A stretch of 64,000 nt of DNA. Source: Pacificitalea manganoxidans. GTDB lineage: Bacteria; Pseudomonadota; Alphaproteobacteria; Rhodobacterales; Rhodobacteraceae. Both the position numbers and the translations under genes were made by a program. The stretch is from contig NZ_CP021404.1 in NCBI RefSeq assembly GCF_002504165.1, positions 1,860,001 through 1,924,000 of the forward strand, written 5' to 3'. The first letter of the stretch is position 1; each line of letters starts with the position of its first letter. Positions 8,776-18,600 of this stretch are shown here, one piece after another. The notes beneath the pieces were generated by a model, which was not told the DNA's origin, searched no databases, and worked only from the letters and a program-made list of their open reading frames with translations.

Positions 8776-8809
8776 TGTCCCAAAAGAATTCCCTTGAATA
8801 TTTGGGACA
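8776..8809. promoter_or_regulatory. 34-bp inverted repeat upstream of resolvase, possible res site or operator
   Basis: TGTCCCAAA and TTTGGGACA form perfect 9-bp arms separated by 16 bases, 53 bases before the resolvase start. Tn3-family resolvases bind dyads with TGTC ends, and some res subsites are 34 bp long, so this may be a crossover or accessory site that also represses the gene. Confidence 0.55.
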
Positions 8810-8862
8810 GATCGCCTTATCACATCTAAGATATTGTGAGACACATGCGGGAGGCATGAGAC

Positions 8863-9432
8863 ATGCTAGTTGGATATGCGCGGACCTCGACGCTGGACCA
8901 GAAGGCGGGTCTTGAGGGGCAGGAGCAGGAGTTGAGGGCGGCAGGGTGTGACCGGCTGTTCATTGAGCAGGTTTCGTCGGTGGATATGGTGGCTCGTGAG
9001 AGGCTCGCTGAGGCCCTGTCCTTTGTCCGGGAAGATGACACCCTAGTGGTGACGAAGTTGGACCGTCTGGCCCGCTCCGTGGCCCACCTGCTGGAAATCC
9101 TCGACACCCTGACCGACCGGGGCGCGGCGCTCCGTATCCTCAACATGGGGATCGACACCAGCACCCCGACGGGGAAGCTCATGCTGACGGTGCTGGGCGG
9201 TGTCGCTGAGTTTGAGCGCGAGATCATGCTTGAGCGGCAGCGCGAAGGGATCGCCAAGGCCAAGGCGGCGGGAAAGTACAAGGGCCGGAAGGCGACCGCT
9301 AGAGCCAAGGCAGAGGAGGTCTTGAAGTTGCACCGTGAGGGCGTGGGCGGGACCGAGATCGCCAAGCGGCTGGAGATCGGAAGAGCTAGCGTCTACCGGA
9401 TTCTAAACAGCGAAACCGCAGAGAAGGCGTGA
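8863..9432 (+). CDS. Serine recombinase, Tn3-type resolvase/invertase
   Basis: This 189-aa protein is the usual length for this family. The N-terminus MLVGYARTSTLDQ carries the R7-x-S9 motif with the nucleophilic serine. LVVTKLDRLARSV and GKLMLTVLGGVAEFEREIM (with the long E-helix) follow, and the C-terminal helix-turn-helix is GGTEIAKRLEIGRASVYRIL. It probably resolves dimers or inverts DNA at a nearby site; a matching dyad lies directly upstream. No transposase partner is present, so it may serve element maintenance. Confidence 0.9.
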   Translation: MLVGYARTSTLDQKAGLEGQEQELRAAGCDRLFIEQVSSVDMVARERLAEALSFVREDDTLVVTKLDRLARSVAHLLEILDTLTDRGAALRILNMGIDTSTPTGKLMLTVLGGVAEFEREIMLERQREGIAKAKAAGKYKGRKATARAKAEEVLKLHREGVGGTEIAKRLEIGRASVYRILNSETAEKA

Positions 9433-10774
9433 GGATGGCGAGGTAATCGTGGTGAGGATCAGTTGGAACACACCTAATCATGGCCGTTGCGGCAGCGATT
9501 TTTGACGTCTGGCGACATCTACCGGACTGCCGTACTGCCTTCATCTTCCTCGACTATCACTCAAGTTGAGGTGAACTTCGAGGCAACCGCTCAGATTGAA
9601 GGAAACCTCTGCAGCTGGTTCATTGCCCTTGCCTTACTCGATCTGTCTATTCGAATGCTCCCTATTTAGATTTTTACTTATTATTTCAGGTTCTTATAGC
9701 GTTCATGTTAGATGGCATAGCGAGCCGGTGTCAATACGAACACTACCGAGTATGCTCACCTAAGGCCCGCTCTTCAGCCATCATCTCGGCTCCCATAACA
9801 ACTGCCTCGCTACCCACTTTGGATGAGGGGTTGGTCTCGGGAAGCCGCTGAGCCAATCTGAGGTGGCCGTGTGCGCCTCTGTAACGCTGTCCGCGAACGG
9901 AGAGGCCTATAAGATGGCCGATGTGCAGCCGGTAGGTATTGGCGAGGCTGCGGAGCGGGTGCACGCGCGAGCCGGTCTGCCGGAAGCTCCGTAGCGGTTC
10001 ACCGTATGAGCAAGCACCGATGGGCGGGCTGGTGATTATTGCACTCCATTGGATGAAGCCAAGCCCTCTCCGGTGATACATGGTTGTACTGTTGATGGAT
10101 GCGCTAGGTCGTGAGGTAGCTGATCAAGCGATGATGACCCGGTGCCACCGCCACCCCGCCATCCCCGTCACATATTCCCTATATCGGCTTCTGAGGGCTG
10201 CTGTTGATCCACCTATGCCAACAACCCTGAAAGGAGCACCTATGACGGTCTGAGCTACAGCCTGTTCGAGGTGCAGCCTATCGTCAGCCAGCATAACCAG
10301 ACCGCCGACCGGCAATGCCCTTAATGCCCTTGATCGCTCGGTCCACTGCAGCAACCGATTATGACCTCAGTGAAGTGGTCTTGTGTCCGGAGGGGCGCGT
10401 GCTGTGGTGGAACACATGGGAAGCCCAGCAGCGCCAGAAAGCGCACTTGGTCGGCCCCAATACATCAGAACAAACAGACCTTGATGAACATGCCATGGAC
10501 CGGCAGTGGCCGGATGACATGCGGTAGGGGCCATACTCGGCTCCGCAGAAGGCCCGTAAGACGCCTCTGAGACTCCCTAGTAAATTTGCCTCCCGGTGCC
10601 CTTCGCGGCGCTGGAAGAGCCTGTTCCTGCCGTTTTGGTAACGCCCCTGACTGCGCCGTGCTCGGTCGCTTCGTCCTCTCTCCCCACGCGGAGAGCGGGG
10701 GTCAGGTAGCTCCTCCTGAGCTGCAGAGAACAAGGCTCCCCCCCCCCCATTCCTCGACAACGAAAGGACCGTCA
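9433..10774. other. 1.3-kb gene-poor stretch
   Basis: No open frame here has recognisable motifs, a good ribosome site or a consistent codon pattern. The longest readings (minus 9743-10081 and 10359-10775) are Arg/Gly-rich and look like chance frames. It may hold decayed genes of element A. Confidence 0.5.
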
Positions 10775-11362
10775 ATGAAACATAATAAAAGCTTCCTACC
10801 CACTATCAACGAGCTGTTCAGCTTCCTTCCGCTCAATTTGAGCGAATGTACACGCCTGGCGGCGGCAGACGAGCGTGCTACTGCCCATCTGCATCCCAAA
10901 CGCGCAGCGCACCTGAAACAACGCCGCAAGGCACGGTGGCCCACCCCCTATGTCGATGAAGACGGCGTGAGTTGCTATCTTGTACCGCTCAACGCTCGCC
11001 ATGACTGCCACGCCTTGGTCGAGTTAGAAGACTACTGGTCGGTTCGAGACAGCGGCGCGGACGGTCTCTGGTGCGCGAACCATGCAAACGGGTTTTCCTA
11101 TGTTCAAACCGAAGCACCGCTACGCTCTGGTAAATCGGGCCGCAAAATCTATCTGGCCCGGCTTATCCTCGGCCTCTCCGTCGGAAAAAAGGTTAGCTAC
11201 GCGAACGGTGACGGTCTTGACCTGCGTCGCAAAAACCTCGTTGCGGTCGGCGGAAACGGTCGCCGGAGTGCTGCCAGCATTGTTCGTAGGAGCATCGAGG
11301 AACGGGAACGGGCGGCCACGCTAGGCTGGTGGGCTTGGCAGGACTGTCTGGCACCAGGCTAG
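10775..11362 (+). CDS. HNH/AP2-like protein with degenerate catalytic loop
   Basis: This is a 195-aa protein with its ATG at 10775 after GAAAGGA. The centre (residues about 85-165) follows the fold of phage HNH-AP2 homing-endonuclease relatives: a WSVRDSG strand, then IYLARLILGLSVGKK and NGDGLDLRRKNLVAVGG. In active members the turn reads close to VDHxNGxxLDNRRxNL. Here the position of the catalytic His reads SYANGDG, so nuclease activity is probably lost and a DNA-binding role remains possible. No operon partner. Confidence 0.55.
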   Translation: MKHNKSFLPTINELFSFLPLNLSECTRLAAADERATAHLHPKRAAHLKQRRKARWPTPYVDEDGVSCYLVPLNARHDCHALVELEDYWSVRDSGADGLWCANHANGFSYVQTEAPLRSGKSGRKIYLARLILGLSVGKKVSYANGDGLDLRRKNLVAVGGNGRRSAASIVRRSIEERERAATLGWWAWQDCLAPG

Positions 11363-11758
11363 GCCGGGAGAGGGGCGAGCTATAGCATATTGTCTTGCAT
11401 CGCCGCCGATGCGGAGAACGTCCGAAGCGGACCTGCTCGCATGTTTTCCATCATCAGCCAGTGTGGAGCCGTAGCCCGACAGCGCGCAATTCTCAATAAG
11501 TATAAGGCCCCTGACAGGCCACTAGCAATGGACGAGCTTAGGAAGTTCTTCGACCCAAGTAGCGCCCGAATCGCCGCAACGCACTCCTTGTTGGCCCTGC
11601 CATCCTAGGGTCCGCGATAAAAGGTCTCGGCACCGCCACCGGCTAGGAATGGCAAGACACCTGGAAAGCCGACGAACAAGGCAATGCCTATGTGATCCCC
11701 TCAATCCGAGCTGTCGCTGTTCTTGCGTGGTTTTTCAACGTTCATTCTTTGCTCCCCC
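11363..11758. other. Gap between HNH/AP2-like gene and integrase, no gene
   Basis: About 400 bases with short chance frames only. It is the 3' side of both neighbouring genes. Confidence 0.5.
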
Positions 11759-13183
11759 TCACCGCCGATGATTTAGCTCTAGGGCCTTCTTCATGGCCCT
11801 TGTGGCGGCTTTCAACCTCGCCACGTTGCCCCCATACACGCGGTCCCCCACGTCCTCTTGAGCGTGGCCTAAGATAAGGTCTTGATCCTGTTTCGAGACT
11901 TCCGCTTCCCGCAGCCAATCCTTCATATTGTGCCGCAGCGAGTGAAGGCTATGCCGGGGGTCCGGGGTGATCGCTCGCAGGTGCTTCATGAGCGCCGCAG
12001 AGACCGCCTCTGAGCTACGTGCACGGGCGTAGCGAGGGAACAGCATATCGGCTCCGTCAGCGGCCTCTAGGGCCTCCTGAGCGGCTGTCAGCGCGCCCCC
12101 CACAAGAGGCACTTGGCGGATAGACGACTGAGTTTTCACGCGCCGTTTCTCATGCCAGACAATCTTGATGTGGGGCAGGTCGCCTTTGGTGTCCACGTCC
12201 TCGACGCGCAGCCCGACGATTTCGGACAGGCGGCACCCGGTCCCCGCCAGCAACCGCCAAATCAGCGCGAGATCGCTCCGGGCGCTGCCGGTGATCCGCT
12301 TGTGCGCAGCTTTCAGGATCACTGGGGATAGAGGCAATCGCTTTTCGCCATCGCCGGAGCTACCGACAACCTTCCTCTGTGGGATTGGGAGCTTGTTGAA
12401 CGGGCTATTGAAGGTCGCGGCAATATCCATCTCGGTCGCTGCGAAGTTGATGACTGCCCGCAGCAGGTTCAGATATTTCTGGACTGACTCCGGGCTGATC
12501 CGCTGCCCGTCAGACTTCACCTGATCCAGCATGTGATCGCGCACCGAACGGGCTTCTTCGCGGGTCAGCTCTGTCAGTACCGGGTCACGGCCCAGAGCCT
12601 CCTGTGTGAGCGCCACAGACCGCTTCACCTGTCCCTCTGCGCGGCTATAGCTGTCTGACGGCTGCGTGCCTCGCTTCTCTGCGAGATAGAGCTTCATGGC
12701 GTCTTCTAGGGTCGGGTCCGGTCGCTTGGTCGCCTCTGCACCGTTCCGCAGAATGTTAATCGTCAGGCGGTCCACCTCGGTCACGTTGAGGGGATCAAGG
12801 GTTTCGTCATCAAGGTTATAAGGGGCAGACAGGGCCTCAATGAAGGCCTCCCGCTTTTCAGCGGTTTCTTGGTCTGAAGCGCCGATTGCGTCTTTTGCAA
12901 GAATGGCGGCACGGGCGCGGGCTAGAGCGAAGGCTTGGCGCTGGGTCAGTGCACCGCGGTCGGCAGCGGCCTCGTGCCCAGCCTGACGCTTGGCCTTCTC
13001 GATGGCCTGTTCTACTTCCGAGTGGAACTGAGGGTAGACCTTCAAAGCGTCACGCTCGGTGTCCCCAAGGACGCGCTTAAATTCTCAAAAATCGAAGTGC
13101 TGAGAGACTTCTTTGGGAACTCTCCGTCGGTACTGCCAGCGGCCTGATTTGGTCTTTGCTACGTGCTTCAAAACTAGCCCCAT
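11759..13183 (-). pseudogene. Tyrosine-recombinase integrase of element A, in-frame TGA at codon 33
   Basis: The expected start is the ATG at 13183, giving MGLVLKHVAKTKSGRWQYRR and VPKEVSQHFDF, a typical integrase N-terminal strand. A TGA at 13087-13085 follows, after which the same frame continues EFKRVLGDTERDALK and runs to the end without interruption. The core-binding domain and catalytic domain are present: box I GTGCRLSEIVGLRV, box II HSLRHNMKDWL, LGH and the catalytic Tyr in DRVYGGNV. Only a single nonsense base separates this from an intact gene of about 474 aa. Restart at TTG 13045 would drop the arm-binding region. It lies 87 bases from the tRNA fragment at 13270, as expected for the integrase of that element. 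Confidence 0.8.
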
Positions 13184-13269
13184 GTGTGCTCCGTGTGTAC
13201 CCAGATGTGTACCGGGAGGAGCGCCATGTCGCTTAGTTTATTGATATATCGCCATTTTCAAGAAGAAAC

Positions 13270-13286
13270 TGGCTCCGGCGGTAGGG
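13270..13286 (-). repeat. tRNA-Asn 3'-end fragment, junction between elements A and B
   Basis: Seventeen bases, TGGCTCCGGCGGTAGGG, match the 3' end of tRNA-Asn in the same orientation. It sits beside the integrase of element A and would be the former tRNA-side junction of A and now the left end of element B. Confidence 0.75.
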
Positions 13287-13618
13287 GCCCCTCCGCGCAG
13301 CCAAGTCCCTTTGATTCCAAAGGAATTTCCGATGCGACCGTGCACCGGCTTCGGGCGGACTCCAAGATGTGCCCGGAGTCGTGGCGTACTTCGGGCACCA
13401 GATCAAGCACCATCAGCAGCCTCGCGCGACAAGCCGTGGTCCGGACGGCGGAGGTCGCCTTGCGGAAGGATGCCGAGTTGGTCGAAGCTGCATGCAGGCA
13501 CCGGGTCCCAGACCAGCATTTCGAGCAGCGACGCGGGGGAAACTTGCCGTTGCGATGCAACCCTTTGGGCCGCGGTTTGGCGTCTGAGCGGGTCCTTTCA
13601 GGCCTGTCCGGAGGGCGA
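13287..13618. other. Left end of element B, no gene
   Basis: About 330 bases between the attachment remnant and the stop of the nuclease-like gene. No coding frame stands out. Confidence 0.45.
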
Positions 13619-14128
13619 CTAAAACGGCAACCCGATCAGGAGCCGGACCAGGGAAAGTGCACCGAACGGCGATACGGCTTCATCGAATAGAGTGTCCGTG
13701 ACGGCGCTCTCCAAGGCGGCGTTCTCGATCCCGGCATCGATGACGAGTTCGGAGCCCATCTGGGCGGCAACCTCGGAGGTTACTGCGAAGGCGATCTCCG
13801 GATCCTCCTCCATCGCACCGGTCACGTAGCTGACGGAATCCGTGGCCTTCAGCTGTATCTCCGTCGTGCCATCGAGACCCCCGAACAACATGACATCCGT
13901 GCCGGGGTGGTTGGTGGTTTCGAAAAGGCTCGCGGCGATCCCGCTCGTTTCGAGGGCGTCCACGTATTGCTGCTCGAACAGAATTCCCTTGATATGGTTC
14001 GAATGTCCCAGGATGTCTGTTGTCTCGATGGCGTCGAAATAGGCTGTGATTTCGTCCCCGGATGCGAATTCGAGTTCCGCGTAGCCACGCCGGACGGCAT
14101 CGAACACATCATCACGAACAATTTCCAT
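13619..14128 (-). CDS. Unknown protein with possible PD-(D/E)xK-like core, partner of the ankyrin gene
   Basis: This is a 169-aa acidic protein. The stretch NHIKGILFEQQYVDAL, then NHPGTDVMLFGG and TEIQLKATDS, has the spacing of a restriction-like fold (helix with E, then D, then a strand ending in QxK). The last residue pair deviates from the classic ExK, so it could be an inactive or variant nuclease. Its start overlaps the ankyrin-repeat stop codon (TAATG), so the two are translated together and probably act as a pair. I do not recognise a named family. No signal peptide is seen. Confidence 0.5.
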   Translation of the reverse strand: MEIVRDDVFDAVRRGYAELEFASGDEITAYFDAIETTDILGHSNHIKGILFEQQYVDALETSGIAASLFETTNHPGTDVMLFGGLDGTTEIQLKATDSVSYVTGAMEEDPEIAFAVTSEVAAQMGSELVIDAGIENAALESAVTDTLFDEAVSPFGALSLVRLLIGLPF

Positions 14129-15231
14129 TACTTACCGCCGAACTTCTTCAGAACGTCTTTGGTAGGGGTCGCCATCCCATACGTGGGAGCCGCGACGTCG
14201 TATGGAGTATGGCCCTTTGCGTTTTTGCGATTGGGGTCTGCGCCATGCTCGAGCAGCAGTTTGACCGTTTCCACATGCCGCTCTTGGCTGGCGAGCATCA
14301 ATGCCGTGTGCGATGCGTCTCCCAGCTGATCTATCGATGCACCCGCCTCGAGCAGGATCTTGCACAGGTCCGACCGACCACACAATGCAGCGACATGAAG
14401 TGCGGCCCACTTCGGTCCTTTGACATTCACGGAAGCGCCGCGTTCGACAAGCTGGACGGCCGCAGCGTATTGCGCATTCACGATCGCGCTCACCAAGGCC
14501 GGATTGCCCTTGGTGTCGCGGATGTTCACGTCCGCGCCAGCGCTCAGGATCAGATCGAGCATGGCGAGGTCGCCACGCGCGATGGCCAAAATGAGGAGCG
14601 GTTCCCCATCGCCCGTCCCGATATTCACACTGACGCCATCCGAAATCAGGGACTTCACGACTTCGGTGGAGCCGTGTTCATAGGCTGACAACAGGGCGGC
14701 CTCGCGGTATTTTTCACCGAATTTCGCGCCATTCGCAGTCAGAAGTTGCACGATTTTGACATGGTTCTTGAAGAACGCTCCGGTAATCGCGTTCCAGCCG
14801 TCATTGCTGCAAACGTGAATATCGGCGCCCTTGTCGATCAGGAACTCGACGACGTTTTCGCGCCCTTTGATTGCTGCCCAGATGAGTGGCGTCCAGCCAT
14901 TCTGATCCCGAATGGAAATCTCGGCGCCATTGCTCAACATGTGCTCGGCCAAGTCGGAATACTCATTTTCCAACGCCAGGACGATCGGGCTTTTTCTTTT
15001 TCCCGCGGCCGCGTTCGGATCGGCACCTGCATCGAGAAGGCGCGCAGCGATGTCGGTGTAGCCGAGTTCTATCGAGACCCTCAGTGGTAGGCCGTCCATG
15101 GCGTCCGGATCAAAATCCGGATGGTCGGATACCTGCAATGCGCGCTTCTTGAGGCCTTTCTGCAAGGCTTCAACGAAATCAGCCGCGGAGTCCTCACTTC
15201 GGGTCGGGCCTGCATGACTGTCCAATGGCAT
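14128..15231 (-). CDS. Ankyrin-repeat protein
   Basis: This is a 367-aa protein. Residues about 45-350 are roughly nine ankyrin repeats, each near 33 residues with the GADxN and TPLxxA landmarks (for example NGWTPLIWAAIKGRENVVEF and HTALMLASQERHVETVKLLL). No signal peptide or membrane segment is seen, so it is cytoplasmic or exported by an unseen route. It is co-transcribed with the smaller nuclease-like protein that follows. The repeats probably bind that partner or a cellular target; a guard or antidote role is possible but not shown. Confidence 0.85.
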   Translation of the reverse strand: MPLDSHAGPTRSEDSAADFVEALQKGLKKRALQVSDHPDFDPDAMDGLPLRVSIELGYTDIAARLLDAGADPNAAAGKRKSPIVLALENEYSDLAEHMLSNGAEISIRDQNGWTPLIWAAIKGRENVVEFLIDKGADIHVCSNDGWNAITGAFFKNHVKIVQLLTANGAKFGEKYREAALLSAYEHGSTEVVKSLISDGVSVNIGTGDGEPLLILAIARGDLAMLDLILSAGADVNIRDTKGNPALVSAIVNAQYAAAVQLVERGASVNVKGPKWAALHVAALCGRSDLCKILLEAGASIDQLGDASHTALMLASQERHVETVKLLLEHGADPNRKNAKGHTPYDVAAPTYGMATPTKDVLKKFGGK

Positions 15232-15685
15232 ATTTCCTTTTTCTTGCGAGTCGTTGCGTCAACGGAGATGGCGTTGCAACGCCACCGGCAAGGCCTGCTT
15301 CGTCTGCCCCGAGATCCTGAAGGTCGCCTCTGCGAACACATGAGCACCAGCTTCCGAGAGGGGGCCCGAGCGGCTGGCGTGCCAGGAGTTCGAGATCGTC
15401 GCGATGCAGGTGCGCCTCGGACGCGCGCTGCGCCGATCAGGCATCCACGGTCTTCTTCGGCGTCGTCCCGGCGCACATGCACCCGTCGCTGGATAGCAAT
15501 CTCCAGTAATGGTTCGCGTCCAAATAGACGCTCACATTCGGAAATGTGCAAGGGATATGGATGCCCTGCATTTGGAAATTCAGCGTTGTGGTCTTGAGGG
15601 TCACGGAGTGCGAAGTGAGTGAAAATGCTTCTTGCGTCTTCTCGGCACCGAAGACAGGATCGGGCGCAGCGGCAGGAAGATAAGA
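15232..15685. other. Divergent promoter region between ankyrin pair and defence operon
   Basis: This 454-base intergenic stretch must carry the promoters for the minus-strand ankyrin pair and the plus-strand seven-gene operon. A minus-strand 87-codon frame (15437-15700) is open but overlaps the druH-like start and has no recognised motif, so I do not call it. No clear operator palindrome was found by eye. Confidence 0.5.
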
Positions 15686-18600
15686 ATGACTGTTATTCAC
15701 GAGTTGGCTGACCTTCGCAGCATTGTGCCAGATGGTCGACCTCTACATGCATACCGTCTTGATGAAGAACACTACTCTCATCTTGAAAAGACCCTTGAAC
15801 GGCATCTGAAGCTTGGCCGTTTCAAAACTGCGGCTGCACCTTTTGTTCTTTGGGCGGCGGAAAGATATCGGAAAGAGTATGACGGCGGCGGACTGTCGTG
15901 GGAATTCCTGACGGAGCCCCTGGGCATTGCCCTCGCCCAGCAGCAGCTGCGTGAAATCACGGGCGTGGGCATGGCTCGCATGGGGCGCTCCGTTCGCCGG
16001 CTGGACAGCGGCGTGCAATATCTCCGCGCTATCGCAGCGGAAGGCGGGATCCCGGTCAGGCTTCTGAGCGACCAGCGGGGCGGCTATCGCGCCGCGCTGG
16101 TCGGGTTGGTGGCCGATCTTTCCCGCATCGGACTGGGTTGCCCGCGGGATGTTGCACTGGGGTTCGCGGCCCGGCGGACGCGCCGCCTTCCCGTCGGCTA
16201 CCGGACGGGCGAATATCACGCGCTCTTCGTGGATTTCGCGTTCGAGGTTCTCGAGTTGAGGGAGCTCGCGCCCGAAGGCATGTCGGCGCAGGAAGTCGAG
16301 CCGTTTCTTGACCGGGTCAAGCCGGGCTGGAGGGACGCCCTTTCGTTGCGGCTCGATGGTGAGGCCGCACGAAGTCTGTTATCGGACGCAGTTCTCGTCT
16401 CCGCTCGTCATGGATTGGTGACAGACCCGATGACCCGGGTGCTGCGACGCTGTGAAGACGGTGACTGGTCAGCATGGATCGAAGTCGAGGAGGCTGCAGA
16501 AATTGCGCCGCAACTGGTTCAGGGCGTCGAACCGGATCGACGACGGCTGCGTCTGGCACCGGTCGGCGCGCTTGCATCAGCCGTGCCGGACCTGCTCTTC
16601 TCTCTGGATCGTGAGGCGCCCGACAGGCCCTGGGACAGCCGCCGGATCAGTGGGCGCCGAACGGCGCGATTTCATTTCCCGCTGAATACTGGTGCCGAAC
16701 TGATGGCGATGGCCGATGGAGCCTTCCTCGGCCGGGTGAGGCTCGCCGGTGGCGAGGCGATCGAGATCGATGCCGGGCCGACGTTCTGGCGGCTGGCGGA
16801 AATGGGTCAAGCCAGGGCCGAGGCGTTGGCTTATGCTGGAAACGCAGCCCTCCGGACGCACGACCCGCACGTCTGGATGCTGGCCGAAGCAGGCAAGGTT
16901 CTCCACTGCACTGACTCTCTTGTTGCCGAACCTGACGGTTCGGTGCCTGGCGGGACGATCTGGCGACTGTCCGGAAGCGGGCGTGTCCTTGTCGCCGGCG
17001 GCAATGCCCGGATCGAAACAGGCGCTGATGAAGATTCCCGCGAAGAGATCCACGCAAGTGGCCCGTTGGAGTATCGCTTGCTCGATGCGCGCGGCACGCC
17101 GGTGCATCGCGGAGTGCCGGCGATCCTTCACCGGCATCCTGGACGCGGCTTCCGGCAATTGCTCGGAGCGGACCTGCGCCATCAGTTGGCGGGCAGCGTA
17201 AAATGGAATCCTGGATCGCCACCGGATACGACGATGGGCCGCGTTTCCTTTGCCGTCCGCGAGGGTGCCGGGGTTGGTGCCCGGGTCATAGTGAACCTGG
17301 TCCCTCCAAAGTTCTCGGCGCGAGAGGTGACGTATGGGGACGATCCACGCAGGCGGATCCGTTTTGACGGCGTTCCGCCAGGATGGTTGTTGAGGGTAGC
17401 ATCCGGAAAACCGCAGCAACCCGACGCCGATGGCGTTGTCGAGGTGCAACTTGACGCTCCTACGGGGAGCCAGGCGCGATTACCACTGACATTGGCCGGT
17501 CCCAATGGGGCACCGCCCATGTCTTGGGTCCTGAATCTGCCGCGCCCTCGAGGCGAGTTCCAGACAGTCGCGGGTGAGACACTGGCGTCAAACCAAGACA
17601 TCTCGATGCAGACTCTGAAGGACTGGCGGATCGTCCCGGCGGAAAATAGGCGGACAGAGTTGCGGATCCGTCTACACAGTCCCTCGGCTGGAGGTGCGCC
17701 GATCGTCGGTAGACGGGTAACGGTCGAGCAGCCACTTTCGGCTTTTCGGTCGCTCTTGGAAGAGATGCTCGTGACAGGCGGAGCCGATGCCGAGCTCCGG
17801 CTGAGGGTAATCACGGGCGCAGACCAATCGCCGCGACTTACAGTGCGTCACGCACTGGGGGAAACGCAGCTTTTGGGCGAGGACGTGTTGGTGCTCAATG
17901 ACCAGACGCCGGTGCTCGAACCCGCTCTCGCCATCACCGCCGTAGATCTGAACGACCCGGAGCGCGTAGTGGAGACCGGAGCCCGGGGGCTTTCGCACCT
18001 GGGAAGCGGGCGCTGGTTCCTGTTGCCGCGTAAAGGCGGCGTGCCAATGCGTCCCCCACGCCCCTACGTTCGTCCCGAGCCTGCCGGGGCTACGGGACAG
18101 GATGCGCCAAGACGGGCTGACCGTATTGCGCACTACGCCCGCCGCTTTTCAGAAACCAACATCGAAAATGACCTCGCTCGCCTGGCTGTCCTGTCCGAGA
18201 TGCTTCTTGCAAACGGCGTTTCGCCATCTGCGCTGGACGAGGTGCACGCACTGGCAAGAGTGCCCTCGGCTGCCGTACGACTGCTGTTTCGCGTGGCGCC
18301 GTCCGACCTCGAGGACGCCCTGTCTCTGGACTTGCACGGCGGCCCAGGATGGTCTTTCGTCGGCCCTGTGGATTGGGCGAAAGGCTTCGCGGACGAGGCG
18401 GCGGCTGTGCACGCGACTTTATCAACGCTGCCTGCTCTTGCCGATAGGGCAGACGAGCATGCCCGCGACGCTGTGACCGCGCGTGCGGCGGACATCCTGC
18501 GCTTGCGTCCGGCACTGGAGGGACATGTCGCCCTCGCGCTTCAGCAATTGGATCCGATGGCAATCGCCGCCCTGGCACAGCGCCTTGGTGGCCTGTCACG

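Noticed and set aside
9743-10354. Two minus-strand frames in the gene-poor part of element A
   Set aside because: No motifs, no good ribosome sites, and composition like random high-GC frames.
15437-15700. 87-codon minus-strand frame upstream of the defence operon
   Set aside because: It overlaps the druH-like start and lies in the expected promoter region; no recognised motif.
16577-17449. Minus-strand frames opposite the druH-like gene
   Set aside because: Arg/Pro-rich with no motifs; the plus frame is continuous for 1074 codons.
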